This document shows positions 56,997 through 64,000 of a stretch of 64,000 nt of DNA, piece by piece (position 1 is the stretch's first letter; every line of letters starts with the position of its first letter). Under the pieces are notes generated by a model that was not told where the DNA came from, made no database searches, and saw only the letters and a list, made by a program, of their open reading frames with translations. The position numbers and the translations under genes were made by a program. Location of the stretch: the NCBI RefSeq assembly GCF_014224155.1, contig NZ_JAASUI010000001.1, positions 1,054,001-1,118,000 of the forward strand, in the 5' to 3' direction. This DNA comes from Listeria cossartiae subsp. cossartiae. GTDB taxonomy: Bacteria > Bacillota > Bacilli > Lactobacillales > Listeriaceae.

Positions 56997-58444
56997 CAAC
57001 TAGCCCATTCTCCTTAAAAAGTCGTTCATTGAAATTCAAATGGACTTTTGGTGCTAGTGCAGCGATTTTTCTAACATTTTTCTTATTTTCCTATGCTATT
57101 TATCAAGGGATTGGGCAAATGTTGCTAAATGAAGAAGAACCGGAAGTAAAAGAACTGCTTCTAGCGACAACAAGTACGTTAACAAATCAAGATTTAACCG
57201 ACAATGAGGAAATCAAATATTTATTTAACAACGATAAAACCGTGAACCGCAAACTACAAGATCAAGTGATTAATCTCTATGATAAAGATGGCCATTTTAT
57301 TAATAAGTATTATTTTTCTAGAAACCAAGATATCACGAGTATTGATTTTTCACAGTATTTTGTTAGCGGCACGGATAAATTTATTATGAACAAACCGACG
57401 ATTGATGGGCAGAAGATGATGACGGCGCAAATGCCGATTGTGGCGGACGATAATACGACCGTGATTGGTTATGCGCAAGTCGTAAACCCGCTCACTTCTT
57501 ATAACCGGATGATGGATCGCTTGCTCGTTACGATGATTTTACTCGGGGCAGTGGCGCTCTTTATTAGTGGCATGCTTGGCTACTTGCTAGCTCAAAACTT
57601 CTTAAACCCGCTCACTCGTCTAGCACGGTCTATGAATGATATCCGCAAAAATGGTTTCCAAAAGCGCATCGAAACGCAGACGAATTCACGAGATGAAATC
57701 GGTGAATTGACCGTCGTCTTTAATGATATGATGACGCGCATCGAAACGAGCTTTGAACAGCAAAAACAATTCGTTGAGGATGCTTCCCATGAATTACGGA
57801 CACCTGTTCAAATTATGGAAGGTCATTTAAAACTTCTGACACGTTGGGGTAAAGATGATCCAGCGGTACTTGATGAATCATTAAATGCTTCTTTAACTGA
57901 ACTAGAACGCATGAAAAAATTAGTACAAGAAATGCTTGATTTATCCAGAGCAGAACAAATTTCGCAAACAAAAGAATTACAAATTACCGATGTAAATGCG
58001 ACAGTAGAACAAGTTAGACGTAATTTTGAAGTCATGTATGAGAATTTCACTTTTACCTTAAAAGAAGATGACACGGATTTACGTGCGCTTATTCAGCATA
58101 ATCATTTAGAGCAGATTTTAATTATTATTATGGATAATGCCGTGAAGTATTCAGGTGACGGCACCGAAGTGGATATGCATGTCTATAAAGAACAAAAGCA
58201 AATCCATATCGATGTGCGCGATTACGGGGAAGGCATCTCACAAGAAGAAATTGATAAGATATTTAATCGTTTCTACCGTGTAGATAAAGCCAGAAGCCGT
58301 GAAAAAGGCGGTAACGGCCTCGGACTTGCGATTGCTAAACAATTAGTCGAAGGATATTTAGGAACGATCAATGCGGTTAGTGAGCCAGATAAAGGCACGA
58401 CCATCAAAATTACACTTCCTTATATTGAACCAAAATCCAAATAG
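56993..58444 (+). CDS. lisK: Sensor histidine kinase LisK
   Basis: LisK is the partner kinase, 483 residues. A first membrane segment (about 22-40), an extracellular sensor region (about 41-175), a second membrane segment (about 178-200) and a HAMP domain precede the HisKA motif VEDASHELRTPVQIMEGH with His266 as phosphorylation site. The ATPase domain has the N box (IIIMDNAVKYS), G1 (DYGEGI) and G2 (GGNGLGLAI). The start codon overlaps lisR by four bases, so both are made together. A strong hairpin follows. Confidence 0.93.
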   Translation: MTTSPFSLKSRSLKFKWTFGASAAIFLTFFLFSYAIYQGIGQMLLNEEEPEVKELLLATTSTLTNQDLTDNEEIKYLFNNDKTVNRKLQDQVINLYDKDGHFINKYYFSRNQDITSIDFSQYFVSGTDKFIMNKPTIDGQKMMTAQMPIVADDNTTVIGYAQVVNPLTSYNRMMDRLLVTMILLGAVALFISGMLGYLLAQNFLNPLTRLARSMNDIRKNGFQKRIETQTNSRDEIGELTVVFNDMMTRIETSFEQQKQFVEDASHELRTPVQIMEGHLKLLTRWGKDDPAVLDESLNASLTELERMKKLVQEMLDLSRAEQISQTKELQITDVNATVEQVRRNFEVMYENFTFTLKEDDTDLRALIQHNHLEQILIIIMDNAVKYSGDGTEVDMHVYKEQKQIHIDVRDYGEGISQEEIDKIFNRFYRVDKARSREKGGNGLGLAIAKQLVEGYLGTINAVSEPDKGTTIKITLPYIEPKSK

Positions 58445-58446
58445 AA

Positions 58447-58485
58447 AAACCGCAACCTTATGACGAGGTTGCGGTTTCTTTTATT
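58447..58485. terminator. Terminator between lisK and yidC2
   Basis: AAACCGCAACCT and AGGTTGCGGTTT form a 12-bp stem around TATGACG, followed by CTTTTATTTTTC. It serves lisK and probably also the convergent yidC2 transcript, whose stop codon lies beside it. Confidence 0.85.
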
Positions 58486-59308
58486 TTTCTTTCTTTTGTT
58501 CTTCTACGATTTGTTCAAATTCTTTTTCTTCTTGTTCCATTACTTTAATTTCTGGGTGTTTATTCATGTAGAGTTTTTTCGTTAGTAATGTTTGACCTGC
58601 TAAGAATAGTCCGCCGACAGCCCAGTATAACGCAAGTGCGGAAGGAGCTGTAAAGGAGACGAATAAAATCATAATAGGTGACATTAAACCGATGATTTTC
58701 ATTTGTTTCTTTTGTTCTGGTGAATAACCAATCATTGAAACAAAATATTGTGCTAGATAGACAAGGCCGGCGATAATCGCAAGTACCATATCTGGTGAAC
58801 CTAGGTTAAACCATAAGAATGTGTGACTAGCAATTTCAGATGAACCTCGAATCGCATAATAGAAAGCCATCAAAATCGGCATTTGAATAAGTAGTGGTAA
58901 ACAACCCATTTGCATCGGATTGATATTATACTTGGAATAAACAGTCATCATTTCTTTTTGAATCGTCGCTTGTTCTTCTTTCGATGTAGCACGTTTTAAA
59001 CGAGCTTGAATTTCGTCGATTTCTGGTTTAGCAATCGCCATTTTGGATTGCATTCCCATTTGAGCTTTGGCAGTACGTAAGTTTAGCGGCATAATTAGCG
59101 CACGGATAAGGAGCGTTGTAATAATAATCGCAACCCCGTAATTACCCCCAACAAATTTTGCAACAAACATAATAAAGCTAGTAAATGGTTGAATCAGATA
59201 AGTACTGAAAAAGCCATCTGTATTTTGTGATGGGTCCATACCACAACCTGTAAGTAATAGTAGAGCACCAAGTAAAACGCTAATTAAAATAATATTTTTC
59301 TTTTTCAA
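58481..59308 (-). CDS. yidC2: Membrane protein insertase YidC2 (lipoprotein type)
   Basis: YidC-type insertases help membrane proteins fold into the lipid bilayer, with or without SecYEG. The 275-residue protein starts with a lipoprotein signal ([11 protein letters not shown], Cys22) and has five membrane segments with the conserved [22 protein letters not shown] and [21 protein letters not shown]. The start is TTG 59308, with AGGAGG 11 bases upstream inside a hairpin region. The last cytosolic tail is charged. It is the second YidC of Listeria, equivalent to YqjG of Bacillus. A MifM-like leader gene lies directly upstream. Confidence 0.92.
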   Translation of the reverse strand: MKKKNIILISVLLGALLLLTGCGMDPSQNTDGFFSTYLIQPFTSFIMFVAKFVGGNYGVAIIITTLLIRALIMPLNLRTAKAQMGMQSKMAIAKPEIDEIQARLKRATSKEEQATIQKEMMTVYSKYNINPMQMGCLPLLIQMPILMAFYYAIRGSSEIASHTFLWFNLGSPDMVLAIIAGLVYLAQYFVSMIGYSPEQKKQMKIIGLMSPIMILFVSFTAPSALALYWAVGGLFLAGQTLLTKKLYMNKHPEIKVMEQEEKEFEQIVEEQKKEK

Positions 59309-59310
59309 TG

Positions 59311-59363
59311 TTTCATTTTCCTCCTAAATAGTAAAATATCAATTCATACGTTGGAAAATGAAA
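59311..59363 (-). promoter_or_regulatory. Hairpin masking the yidC2 ribosome-binding region
   Basis: On the minus strand TTTCATTTTCC (59363 to 59353) pairs perfectly with GGAAAATGAAA (59321 to 59311), 11 bp, with a 31-base loop. The 3' arm includes the end of the AGGAGG ribosome-binding site (59325 to 59320) and the spacer up to the TTG start. The 5' arm lies in codons 88-91 of the leader gene. A ribosome stopped just upstream would open it. Confidence 0.75.
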
Positions 59364-59625
59364 AACTGTCTTCATCATCAGTAATGGCGCTACATTTTCT
59401 AGTTATCGCCAGCCAATTAATAATAAAATTAGGCGAGGTTCTATAAAAATGTGCTCGAAGTGCGATCTTTACTGGCTTTAAGCAGATAGCGTCAGCGGGT
59501 AGCACCATTTTCGGTTTTAATAATGTAATGGCCGACCAATAACTAAAGATCGTCAACATTAATAAAAACGTCACTGTGAGTGAAATGAATTCTGGTTCAA
59601 GTAAGATTTGCAAAATGGAAATCAT
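59344..59625 (-). CDS. MifM-like regulatory leader peptide upstream of yidC2
   Basis: This 93-codon gene lies 35 bases upstream of yidC2 on the same strand. The protein has one N-terminal membrane segment (about 12-36), a basic middle, and ends with INWLAITRKCSAITDDEDSF. MifM of Bacillus (95 residues) also has one N-terminal membrane segment, occupies the same place before yidC2, and arrests its own translation near an acidic C-terminal stretch when YidC activity is low. Length, topology, place, the DDED motif at 83-86 and the hairpin just behind it all match. Sequence identity to MifM is low and I recall it only roughly, so arrest is inferred. AAAGGAG lies 12 bases before ATG 59625. Confidence 0.7.
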   Translation of the reverse strand: MISILQILLEPEFISLTVTFLLMLTIFSYWSAITLLKPKMVLPADAICLKPVKIALRAHFYRTSPNFIINWLAITRKCSAITDDEDSFSFSNV

Positions 59626-59664
59626 GCCACGCAGTCGCTCCTTTCAAGGTTTTAGTACTCATTA

Positions 59665-59693
59665 ACTATAATGCAAAAAGAGCTATAGCACAA
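59665..59693 (-). promoter_or_regulatory. Promoter of the leader gene-yidC2 operon
   Basis: Minus strand: TTGTGC (59688-59693), 17 bases, TATAGT (59665-59670). Transcription starts near 59658, giving about 30 bases of leader before the leader-peptide start. Confidence 0.7.
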
Positions 59694-59710
59694 CTACTAT
59701 TTTTGGAATT

Positions 59711-59992
59711 TTAATAAACGATATCAAACGTTTTTCGTTCTTCTACAGGTGCCCCTTTATAAATGTAAACATGCTCGATGCGGCAACCAGGGGAAGGTCC
59801 TTTTTTTATTGCATCAATAAATTTATTTAAGTTTTCCTCTTCTGCAATTGCATGAATTTCAACGGAACCATCGTCTAAATTTTTTACCGTTCCACTAATA
59901 TCATATTTGTAAGCGACGTGTTTGGTGGTGTAACGAAATCCAACGCCTTGCACAAATCCAGTTACTCTTAAAATCGCTGTATCTCTAGCCAT
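59711..59992 (-). CDS. acyP: Acylphosphatase
   Basis: Acylphosphatase hydrolyses carboxyl-phosphate bonds. The 93-residue protein has [14 protein letters not shown], with the phosphate-binding Arg20, and [13 protein letters not shown], with the catalytic Asn38. Both residues are conserved, so the enzyme should be active. It lies upstream of the leader-yidC2 unit on the same strand. Natural substrate in Listeria is not known. Confidence 0.93.
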   Translation of the reverse strand: MARDTAILRVTGFVQGVGFRYTTKHVAYKYDISGTVKNLDDGSVEIHAIAEEENLNKFIDAIKKGPSPGCRIEHVYIYKGAPVEERKTFDIVY

Positions 59993-60091
59993 GGCGAAAC
60001 CAACTCCTTTTATTTTTCCTTACTACTAGTGTATCTTTTTTTGCCATTACTTTCAAAAATTTGCATTCCGGTATTTCAAGAAAGCTTATGC

Positions 60092-60097
60092 TATAAT
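60092..60097 (+). promoter_or_regulatory. Extended -10 for the DUF1033 gene
   Basis: TATAAT at 60092-60097 with TGC directly before it (extended -10). The -35 region is weak. Confidence 0.45.
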
Positions 60098-60131
60098 AAG
60101 TGTATTATATTTACTGTTGGGAGTTTTTGAT

Positions 60132-60479
60132 ATGACGAAATGGAATGTCTATCTGACTAAAGGAGAATATGAGCCTTGGTGGTTTTTCGAGGAGTGGGAA
60201 ACATCCATTCAAGCGGACTATTCTTTTTCGGATAAAGAAGCAGCTTTTCTAAAGTACCAAGAATTAGCAGAAGACTTACTGCGGAACTATCCTAACCATC
60301 AAACAAAAAAAGATTGTTTGCTTGCTGCTTGGAATGAGGAAGAAGTAGAATATTGTGAGGACTGTGAAGATGATATCCAAACATTTCACGGACTTATTTT
60401 ATTTTTAGATGGGGACGTATATCAACCAACTCCCGAAGAGAAAGAGACGATTTTTAAACCAGTTTTAACCTTTGCTTGA
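60132..60479 (+). CDS. DUF1033 family protein
   Basis: The 115-residue protein matches DUF1033 by its opening MTKWNVYLTKGEYEPWWFFEEWE and the acidic, Trp- and Cys-containing EEEVEYCEDCEDDIQTFHGLILFLDGD. No catalytic motif is visible. It is soluble and acidic. ATG 60132 is chosen because the family starts with MxKWxVY; GGGAG lies about ten bases before. It precedes fni by 28 bases and may share its transcript. Function unknown. Confidence 0.78.
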   Translation: MTKWNVYLTKGEYEPWWFFEEWETSIQADYSFSDKEAAFLKYQELAEDLLRNYPNHQTKKDCLLAAWNEEEVEYCEDCEDDIQTFHGLILFLDGDVYQPTPEEKETIFKPVLTFA

Positions 60480-60507
60480 GGCGAAAAGAAATTTGGAGGA
60501 TTAACAC

Positions 60508-61584
60508 ATGCAGAAGAACGATGACTTATTAAGAGAACGTCGAAAAGACGAACACGTTGCGCTTGGTGTAAAGCAAAATGAGCAATTAGCGCCGTCAAGT
60601 TTAGAAGACATTCAGCTAATCGGGACGTCTATCCCGCGCTATAATGTGAAAGATATTGATTTAACTACGACTATTTTTGGGACGAATGTGCCGTTCCCGT
60701 TTTATATTAATGCAATGACAGGCGGAAGTCGCCATACGAAAAAAATTAATGCGGAACTTGCTGAAATAGCACGTGAAGTAGCTATTCCGATGGCAGTTGG
60801 TTCGCAGTCTGCAGCTCTAAAAAATAGTTCACTCATAGATACGTATAAAATTGTGAGAGAAGTGAATCCATCAGGTGTGATTTTAGCGAATGTCAGCCCA
60901 GAAGTGGCGATTCAAGATGGCTTGCGTGCGGTTGAAATGTTAGAAGCAAATGCACTGCAAATTCATATTAATCCTGCGCAAGAATTAGTCATGGAAGAAG
61001 GCGACCGAGCTTTCAGTCACTGGCTGACAAGAATAGAAGAGTACGTCAAACTTTCCCCAGTACCAGTTATTGTGAAGGAAGTTGGCTTTGGTATGACGAG
61101 AGAAACCATTAAGACATTAGCCGAAGTAGGCGTTAAAACAGTAGACCTAGCTGGAAAAGGCGGAACAAATTTTGCACAAATTGAAAATGACCGCCGGCGC
61201 GACCATGCATATGACTTTTTACTTAATTGGGGTATCTCGACGGGCCAAGCATTAATTGATATGCAACACGCGAATGCACCAAAGATTGCTTACTTAGCAT
61301 CAGGTGGCATTAGAACCCCATTAGATATCGTGAAAGCTTTGGCGCTCGGAGCAGATAGCGTTGGCATGGCAGGACAAATCATCTATTCACTAAAAAAAGA
61401 TGGCGTCACCAAAACTATCGAAAAACTGGAACTATGGAAAGAACAATTGCGTGGCTTATTTGTGCTAGCGGATGCGAAAAACATCACAGAATTACAAACA
61501 ACCCCGCTAATCGTAAGTGGCGAACTTGCTAAATGGGGAACCTTACGCGAAATCGATTTAATCAAACTTGCTAATAGAAAATAA
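60508..61584 (+). CDS. fni: Type 2 isopentenyl-diphosphate isomerase (FMN-dependent)
   Basis: This enzyme interconverts IPP and DMAPP using FMN and NADPH. The 358-residue TIM-barrel protein starts with DDLLRERRKDEHVAL and has RYNVKDIDLTT, FYINAMTGGSRHT, AVGSQSAALKN, and glycine-rich FMN motifs DLAGKGGTNFAQIE and ASGGIRTPLDIVKALALGA. TTTGGAGGA precedes the ATG. With dxs and ispA in this window it belongs to isoprenoid synthesis; in Listeria both MEP and mevalonate routes are known. Confidence 0.95.
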   Translation: MQKNDDLLRERRKDEHVALGVKQNEQLAPSSLEDIQLIGTSIPRYNVKDIDLTTTIFGTNVPFPFYINAMTGGSRHTKKINAELAEIAREVAIPMAVGSQSAALKNSSLIDTYKIVREVNPSGVILANVSPEVAIQDGLRAVEMLEANALQIHINPAQELVMEEGDRAFSHWLTRIEEYVKLSPVPVIVKEVGFGMTRETIKTLAEVGVKTVDLAGKGGTNFAQIENDRRRDHAYDFLLNWGISTGQALIDMQHANAPKIAYLASGGIRTPLDIVKALALGADSVGMAGQIIYSLKKDGVTKTIEKLELWKEQLRGLFVLADAKNITELQTTPLIVSGELAKWGTLREIDLIKLANRK

Positions 61585-61622
61585 AAACCAGCTGCTATTC
61601 ATTTAGCAAAGCTGGTTTTTTA
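61583..61622. terminator. Bidirectional terminator between fni and trhO
   Basis: AAAAACCAGCT (61583-61593) pairs with AGCTGGTTTTT (61610-61620), with an inner GCTA/TAGC pair. Serves both convergent genes. Confidence 0.86.
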
Positions 61623-61623
61623 T

Positions 61624-62583
61624 TTATTGCACCATTTCTGGTAAAGTTTCATCAATTGCTTGAAGACGTTCTGTGAATTCTTCTTTAGATAAATTTTTCG
61701 TATAAAGATTTGCGGGGTGAACGCGGCAATCATGCGAACAACTACGCAAATATTTTTCTTCGTTTGCAACAGAAGAAAGAATTTGCTTGTTACAATACGG
61801 ATTAGCACAATTAATATAACGTTCGCAAGGCGTGCCGTCAAAGTAATCTTTCCCAACAATAGTAGGATTTACTTGGTTAATCGGAACCGCGATTCTTTCA
61901 TCGAAAACGTACATTTGACCGTCCCAAAGTTCTCCTTTAGTTTCTTCATTTTTACCGTAAGTCGCAATCCCGCCGTGAAGTTGGCTTACGTCATCAAAAC
62001 CAGCTGTTTTTAACCAACCGGAAAATTTCTCACAGCGAATACCCCCAGTACAATAAGTGACAATTTTTTTGTCTGCAAGTTGCTCACGATTATCTTCAAT
62101 CCAACCTGGTAACTCGCGGAAATTTTGAATATCCGGACGAACAGCGCCGCGGAAATGACCGATATCAAATTCATAATCATTTCGAGCATCTAAAATCACG
62201 GTATCTTCATCCAAAAGTGCTTCACGAAATTCAGCAGGTTCTAAGTAAGTACCAGTAATTTCTAACGGATTTACATCTTCTTCTAAACTTAAACTAACAA
62301 TTTCAGTACGTGGTCGAACATGCATTTTCTTAAACGCATGAGAATCAGCCGCGTCAATTTTAAATACCATATCAGCGAAGCGAGCGTCATTTGCCATGTA
62401 TTCGATATACTTGTTTGTTGCTTCTACTGTTCCCGAAACGGTGCCATTAATCCCCTCAGACGCCACCAAAATTCGGCCTTTCAATTCCATTTCTTTGCAA
62501 GCTGCAAGATGCTGTTTTGCAAAAGTTTCTGGATCATCAATCGTTGTGTATTTGTAATATAACAACACTTGATAGTCACTCAT
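61624..62583 (-). CDS. trhO: tRNA uridine(34) hydroxylase TrhO (rhodanese family)
   Basis: TrhO forms 5-hydroxyuridine at tRNA position 34 using oxygen. The 319-residue protein has an acylphosphatase-like N-terminal domain ([11 protein letters not shown]), a rhodanese domain ([19 protein letters not shown]) with active Cys178 in [15 protein letters not shown], and a C-terminal zinc-like group of cysteines ([24 protein letters not shown]). The frame extends upstream, but AAGGGTGA sets the start at ATG 62583. It is convergent with fni. Confidence 0.93.
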   Translation of the reverse strand: MSDYQVLLYYKYTTIDDPETFAKQHLAACKEMELKGRILVASEGINGTVSGTVEATNKYIEYMANDARFADMVFKIDAADSHAFKKMHVRPRTEIVSLSLEEDVNPLEITGTYLEPAEFREALLDEDTVILDARNDYEFDIGHFRGAVRPDIQNFRELPGWIEDNREQLADKKIVTYCTGGIRCEKFSGWLKTAGFDDVSQLHGGIATYGKNEETKGELWDGQMYVFDERIAVPINQVNPTIVGKDYFDGTPCERYINCANPYCNKQILSSVANEEKYLRSCSHDCRVHPANLYTKNLSKEEFTERLQAIDETLPEMVQ

Positions 62584-62834
62584 AATCTTATCACCCTTCA
62601 AAATGTATTTCATGTGTAAGAATAATTCTCCACAAGTTTGCGCATTAATACTATACTATAGCAAATTCAGACTGGCAAGTAAGCGAACTGGGAAATAAAT
62701 GCTTCTTATTATTAACTATATGTACAAGTACAAAACAGCTATGGTATACTTATTAAATATGAAGCGAAAATTTTGTTGATGGAAACAAATCTTGTTTTCA
62801 TTTCCTCAAATAAAGAATGAAGTAAGGATTGGGC

Positions 62835-63761
62835 GTGAGCTATGTGCAAATAAATGAATCGTTTATGGAAGAACTAGCTTTAAAAAAAGTAAAACAAGAA
62901 CGCAGAAAAAGGTTAAAGTGGTTTGTGTATAAATTTTTAATGATTACCTTTGGCGCTATTTTAATGGGGGTTGGACTGGAACTTTTCCTTGTAAACAACC
63001 GAATTTTAGATGGTGGGGTCGTTGGTATTTCAATTATTATTTCGCAGTTAACACCACTGCCACTCGGGGTTTTAACCTTTGTACTTAATATTCCGTTTTT
63101 TATTATCGGTTACCGGAAAATCGGAAAAGTATTTGCCTTATTTACGTTATACGGGATTGCGGTCATGTCGATTGTAACGCTCGTTTTACATGATATGGAC
63201 CCAGTGACGGATGACTTATTGCTTGCGACTGTTTTTGGTGGCATGACACTTGGTCTTGGTGTCGGACTTGTTATTCGTAATGGCGGGGCGCTCGATGGGA
63301 CGGAAATCATTTCTATCATCATCAACGGCCGGACGCCATTTTCAACAGGACAAATTATTATGTTTATTAATATCGTCATTTTCATTGTTGCAGGGCTGGT
63401 GTTTAACTGGGACCGGGCGATGTATTCTTTAATTACATATTTCCTAGCTTATAAAGTGATTGATATTGTTATTCAAGGCGTAGATGAATCAAAAAGTGCT
63501 TTTATTATCAGCCGCTATTACGAGGAAATTGGCGCAGAAATTATGGAACAACTTGGAAAAGGGGTAACATACTTAGATGCAACTGGCGGATATTCCGGCG
63601 ATGTAAGAAAAGTAGTTTTCGTTATCGTCTCCAGATTTGAAGAAGTAAAAGTGAAAGCAATTTTGGACGAAATTGATCCAGATGCCTTTTTAGCTGTCGG
63701 AGGAAGTATGTCAGAAGTCCGCGGCGGGAAATTGATGAACACGAAAACACCACATTTGTAA
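62835..63761 (+). CDS. YitT-family membrane protein (DUF161/DUF2179)
   Basis: The 308-residue protein has a cytosolic start, five or six membrane segments (ITFGAILMGVGLELFL, GVVGISIIISQLTPLPLGVLTFVLNIPFFIIGY), and the family motif RNGGALDGTEIISIIIN. A C-terminal DUF2179 domain (FIISRYYEEIGAEIMEQLGKGVTYLDATGGYSG) follows. Function is unproven; transport is likely. The start is uncertain: GTG 62835 fits AGTAAGGA best, with TTG 62829 possible. A promoter with extended -10 TATACT at 62745-62750 lies upstream. Confidence 0.82.
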   Translation: MSYVQINESFMEELALKKVKQERRKRLKWFVYKFLMITFGAILMGVGLELFLVNNRILDGGVVGISIIISQLTPLPLGVLTFVLNIPFFIIGYRKIGKVFALFTLYGIAVMSIVTLVLHDMDPVTDDLLLATVFGGMTLGLGVGLVIRNGGALDGTEIISIIINGRTPFSTGQIIMFINIVIFIVAGLVFNWDRAMYSLITYFLAYKVIDIVIQGVDESKSAFIISRYYEEIGAEIMEQLGKGVTYLDATGGYSGDVRKVVFVIVSRFEEVKVKAILDEIDPDAFLAVGGSMSEVRGGKLMNTKTPHL

Positions 63762-63768
63762 CCATACT

Positions 63769-63806
63769 AAAACCATGTATCTTTTTGTCGAGATAGGTGG
63801 TTTTTT
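63769..63806 (+). terminator. Terminator after the YitT-type gene
   Basis: AAAACCA..TATCT pairs with AGATA..TGGTTTT with a small mismatch, followed by six T that overlap the next -35. Confidence 0.7.
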
Positions 63807-63834
63807 GACGAACGGAAACATTTGTTTGTATAAT
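63805..63834 (+). promoter_or_regulatory. Promoter for the ftsK/spoIIIE-type gene
   Basis: TTGACG at 63805-63810, 18 bases, TATAAT at 63829-63834. A second extended -10 (TGC-TATAAT) follows at about 63872. Confidence 0.7.
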
Positions 63835-63911
63835 AGGGCTATAGTATGAGCGACAGAACGAATAGATGTGCTATAATAAAACAAGCAAAAAAGGAATGGG
63901 TGGGACTTGGA

Positions 63912-64000
63912 ATGGCGACACAAAAGAAAAAAACGAGCGGACGTAAAAAATCGTCAACACGTTCAAAGAAAAAACAATCAGCCTCTTTTCGTTTAGAAAT
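63912..64000 (+). CDS. Start of a DNA translocase gene (FtsK/SpoIIIE type), cut by window end
   Basis: Only 29 codons are visible: MATQKKKTSGRKKSSTRSKK, then KQSASFRLE. The very basic, Lys/Arg/Ser-rich N-terminus is typical of FtsK/SpoIIIE translocases before their first membrane segment, and this gene follows the YitT-type gene in Listeria as I remember it. Frame is open to the window edge. GGAATGGGTGGG upstream is the likely ribosome-binding site. No domain can be confirmed. Confidence 0.6.
   Translation, partial: MATQKKKTSGRKKSSTRSKKKQSASFRLE

Overview
The window is a low-GC Firmicutes chromosome segment whose gene order matches Listeria, most likely L. monocytogenes. Supporting signs are the lisRK pair, a 31-residue Prli42-like miniprotein, an SbrA-like sigma-B sRNA, the ptb-buk-lpd-bkd branched-chain keto acid operon, and a Bacillus-like backbone with the sporulation genes missing. 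I see no prophage, insertion sequence, CRISPR array, rRNA or tRNA. Almost everything is vertically inherited core genome, and the interest lies in leaders, small genes and intergenic RNA.

Layout. 1-5041: end of proS, then polC. 5114-10433: the rimP-nusA-rnpM-ylxQ-infB-ylxP-rbfA translation/transcription operon behind a weak leader terminator. 10439-15320: truB, ribF, rpsO and pnp, the last with a long folded leader. 15322-17388 (minus): an RsgA-type GTPase and two small membrane proteins of YqzC/YqzD type. 17586-22407: rpmG, fthC, gluP, yqgQ, glcK and a lipoprotein gene with a sigma-B-like promoter. 22427-26235 (minus): the complete comG competence pseudopilus operon. 26538-30689: a glycine riboswitch controlling gcvT-gcvPA-gcvPB. 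30730-32443 (minus): yqhL, yqhP, yqhQ. 32602-40582: an Xaa-Pro peptidase, efp, accBC, an Asp23 protein, nusB, folD, xseAB and ispA. 40636-46152: a cold-shock gene, dxs, tlyA, argR, recN. 46167-53091: ptb-buk-lpd-bkdA1-bkdA2-bkdB. 53096-53415: a sigma-B sRNA converging on the prli42 gene. 53467-58444: an M20 peptidase, gnd, lisRK. 58481-59992 (minus): yidC2 behind a MifM-like leader peptide, and acyP. 60132-64000: a DUF1033 gene, fni (type 2 IPP isomerase), trhO (minus), a YitT-type membrane protein and the start of an FtsK/SpoIIIE translocase gene.

How the genes work together. The first 15 kb is the gene-expression core: tRNA charging, replication, ribosome maturation, RNA decay. The middle supplies one-carbon units (glycine cleavage, fthC, folD), malonyl-CoA (accBC) and isoprenoids (ispA, dxs, fni). 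The bkd operon makes branched acyl-CoA primers for the anteiso/iso fatty acids typical of Listeria membranes. Envelope and stress control cluster at the right: SbrA, Prli42, LisRK, and a YidC2 that appears to be controlled by a translation-arrest sensor.

The strongest non-routine signals are: (1) a 93-codon MifM-like leader upstream of yidC2, with an 11-bp hairpin that covers the yidC2 ribosome-binding region and whose 5' arm lies just after the acidic arrest-like motif; (2) the 31-codon prli42 gene with its own promoter and terminator, convergent with (3) a roughly 71-nt sigma-B sRNA; (4) a single-aptamer glycine riboswitch; (5) a multi-stem pnp leader.
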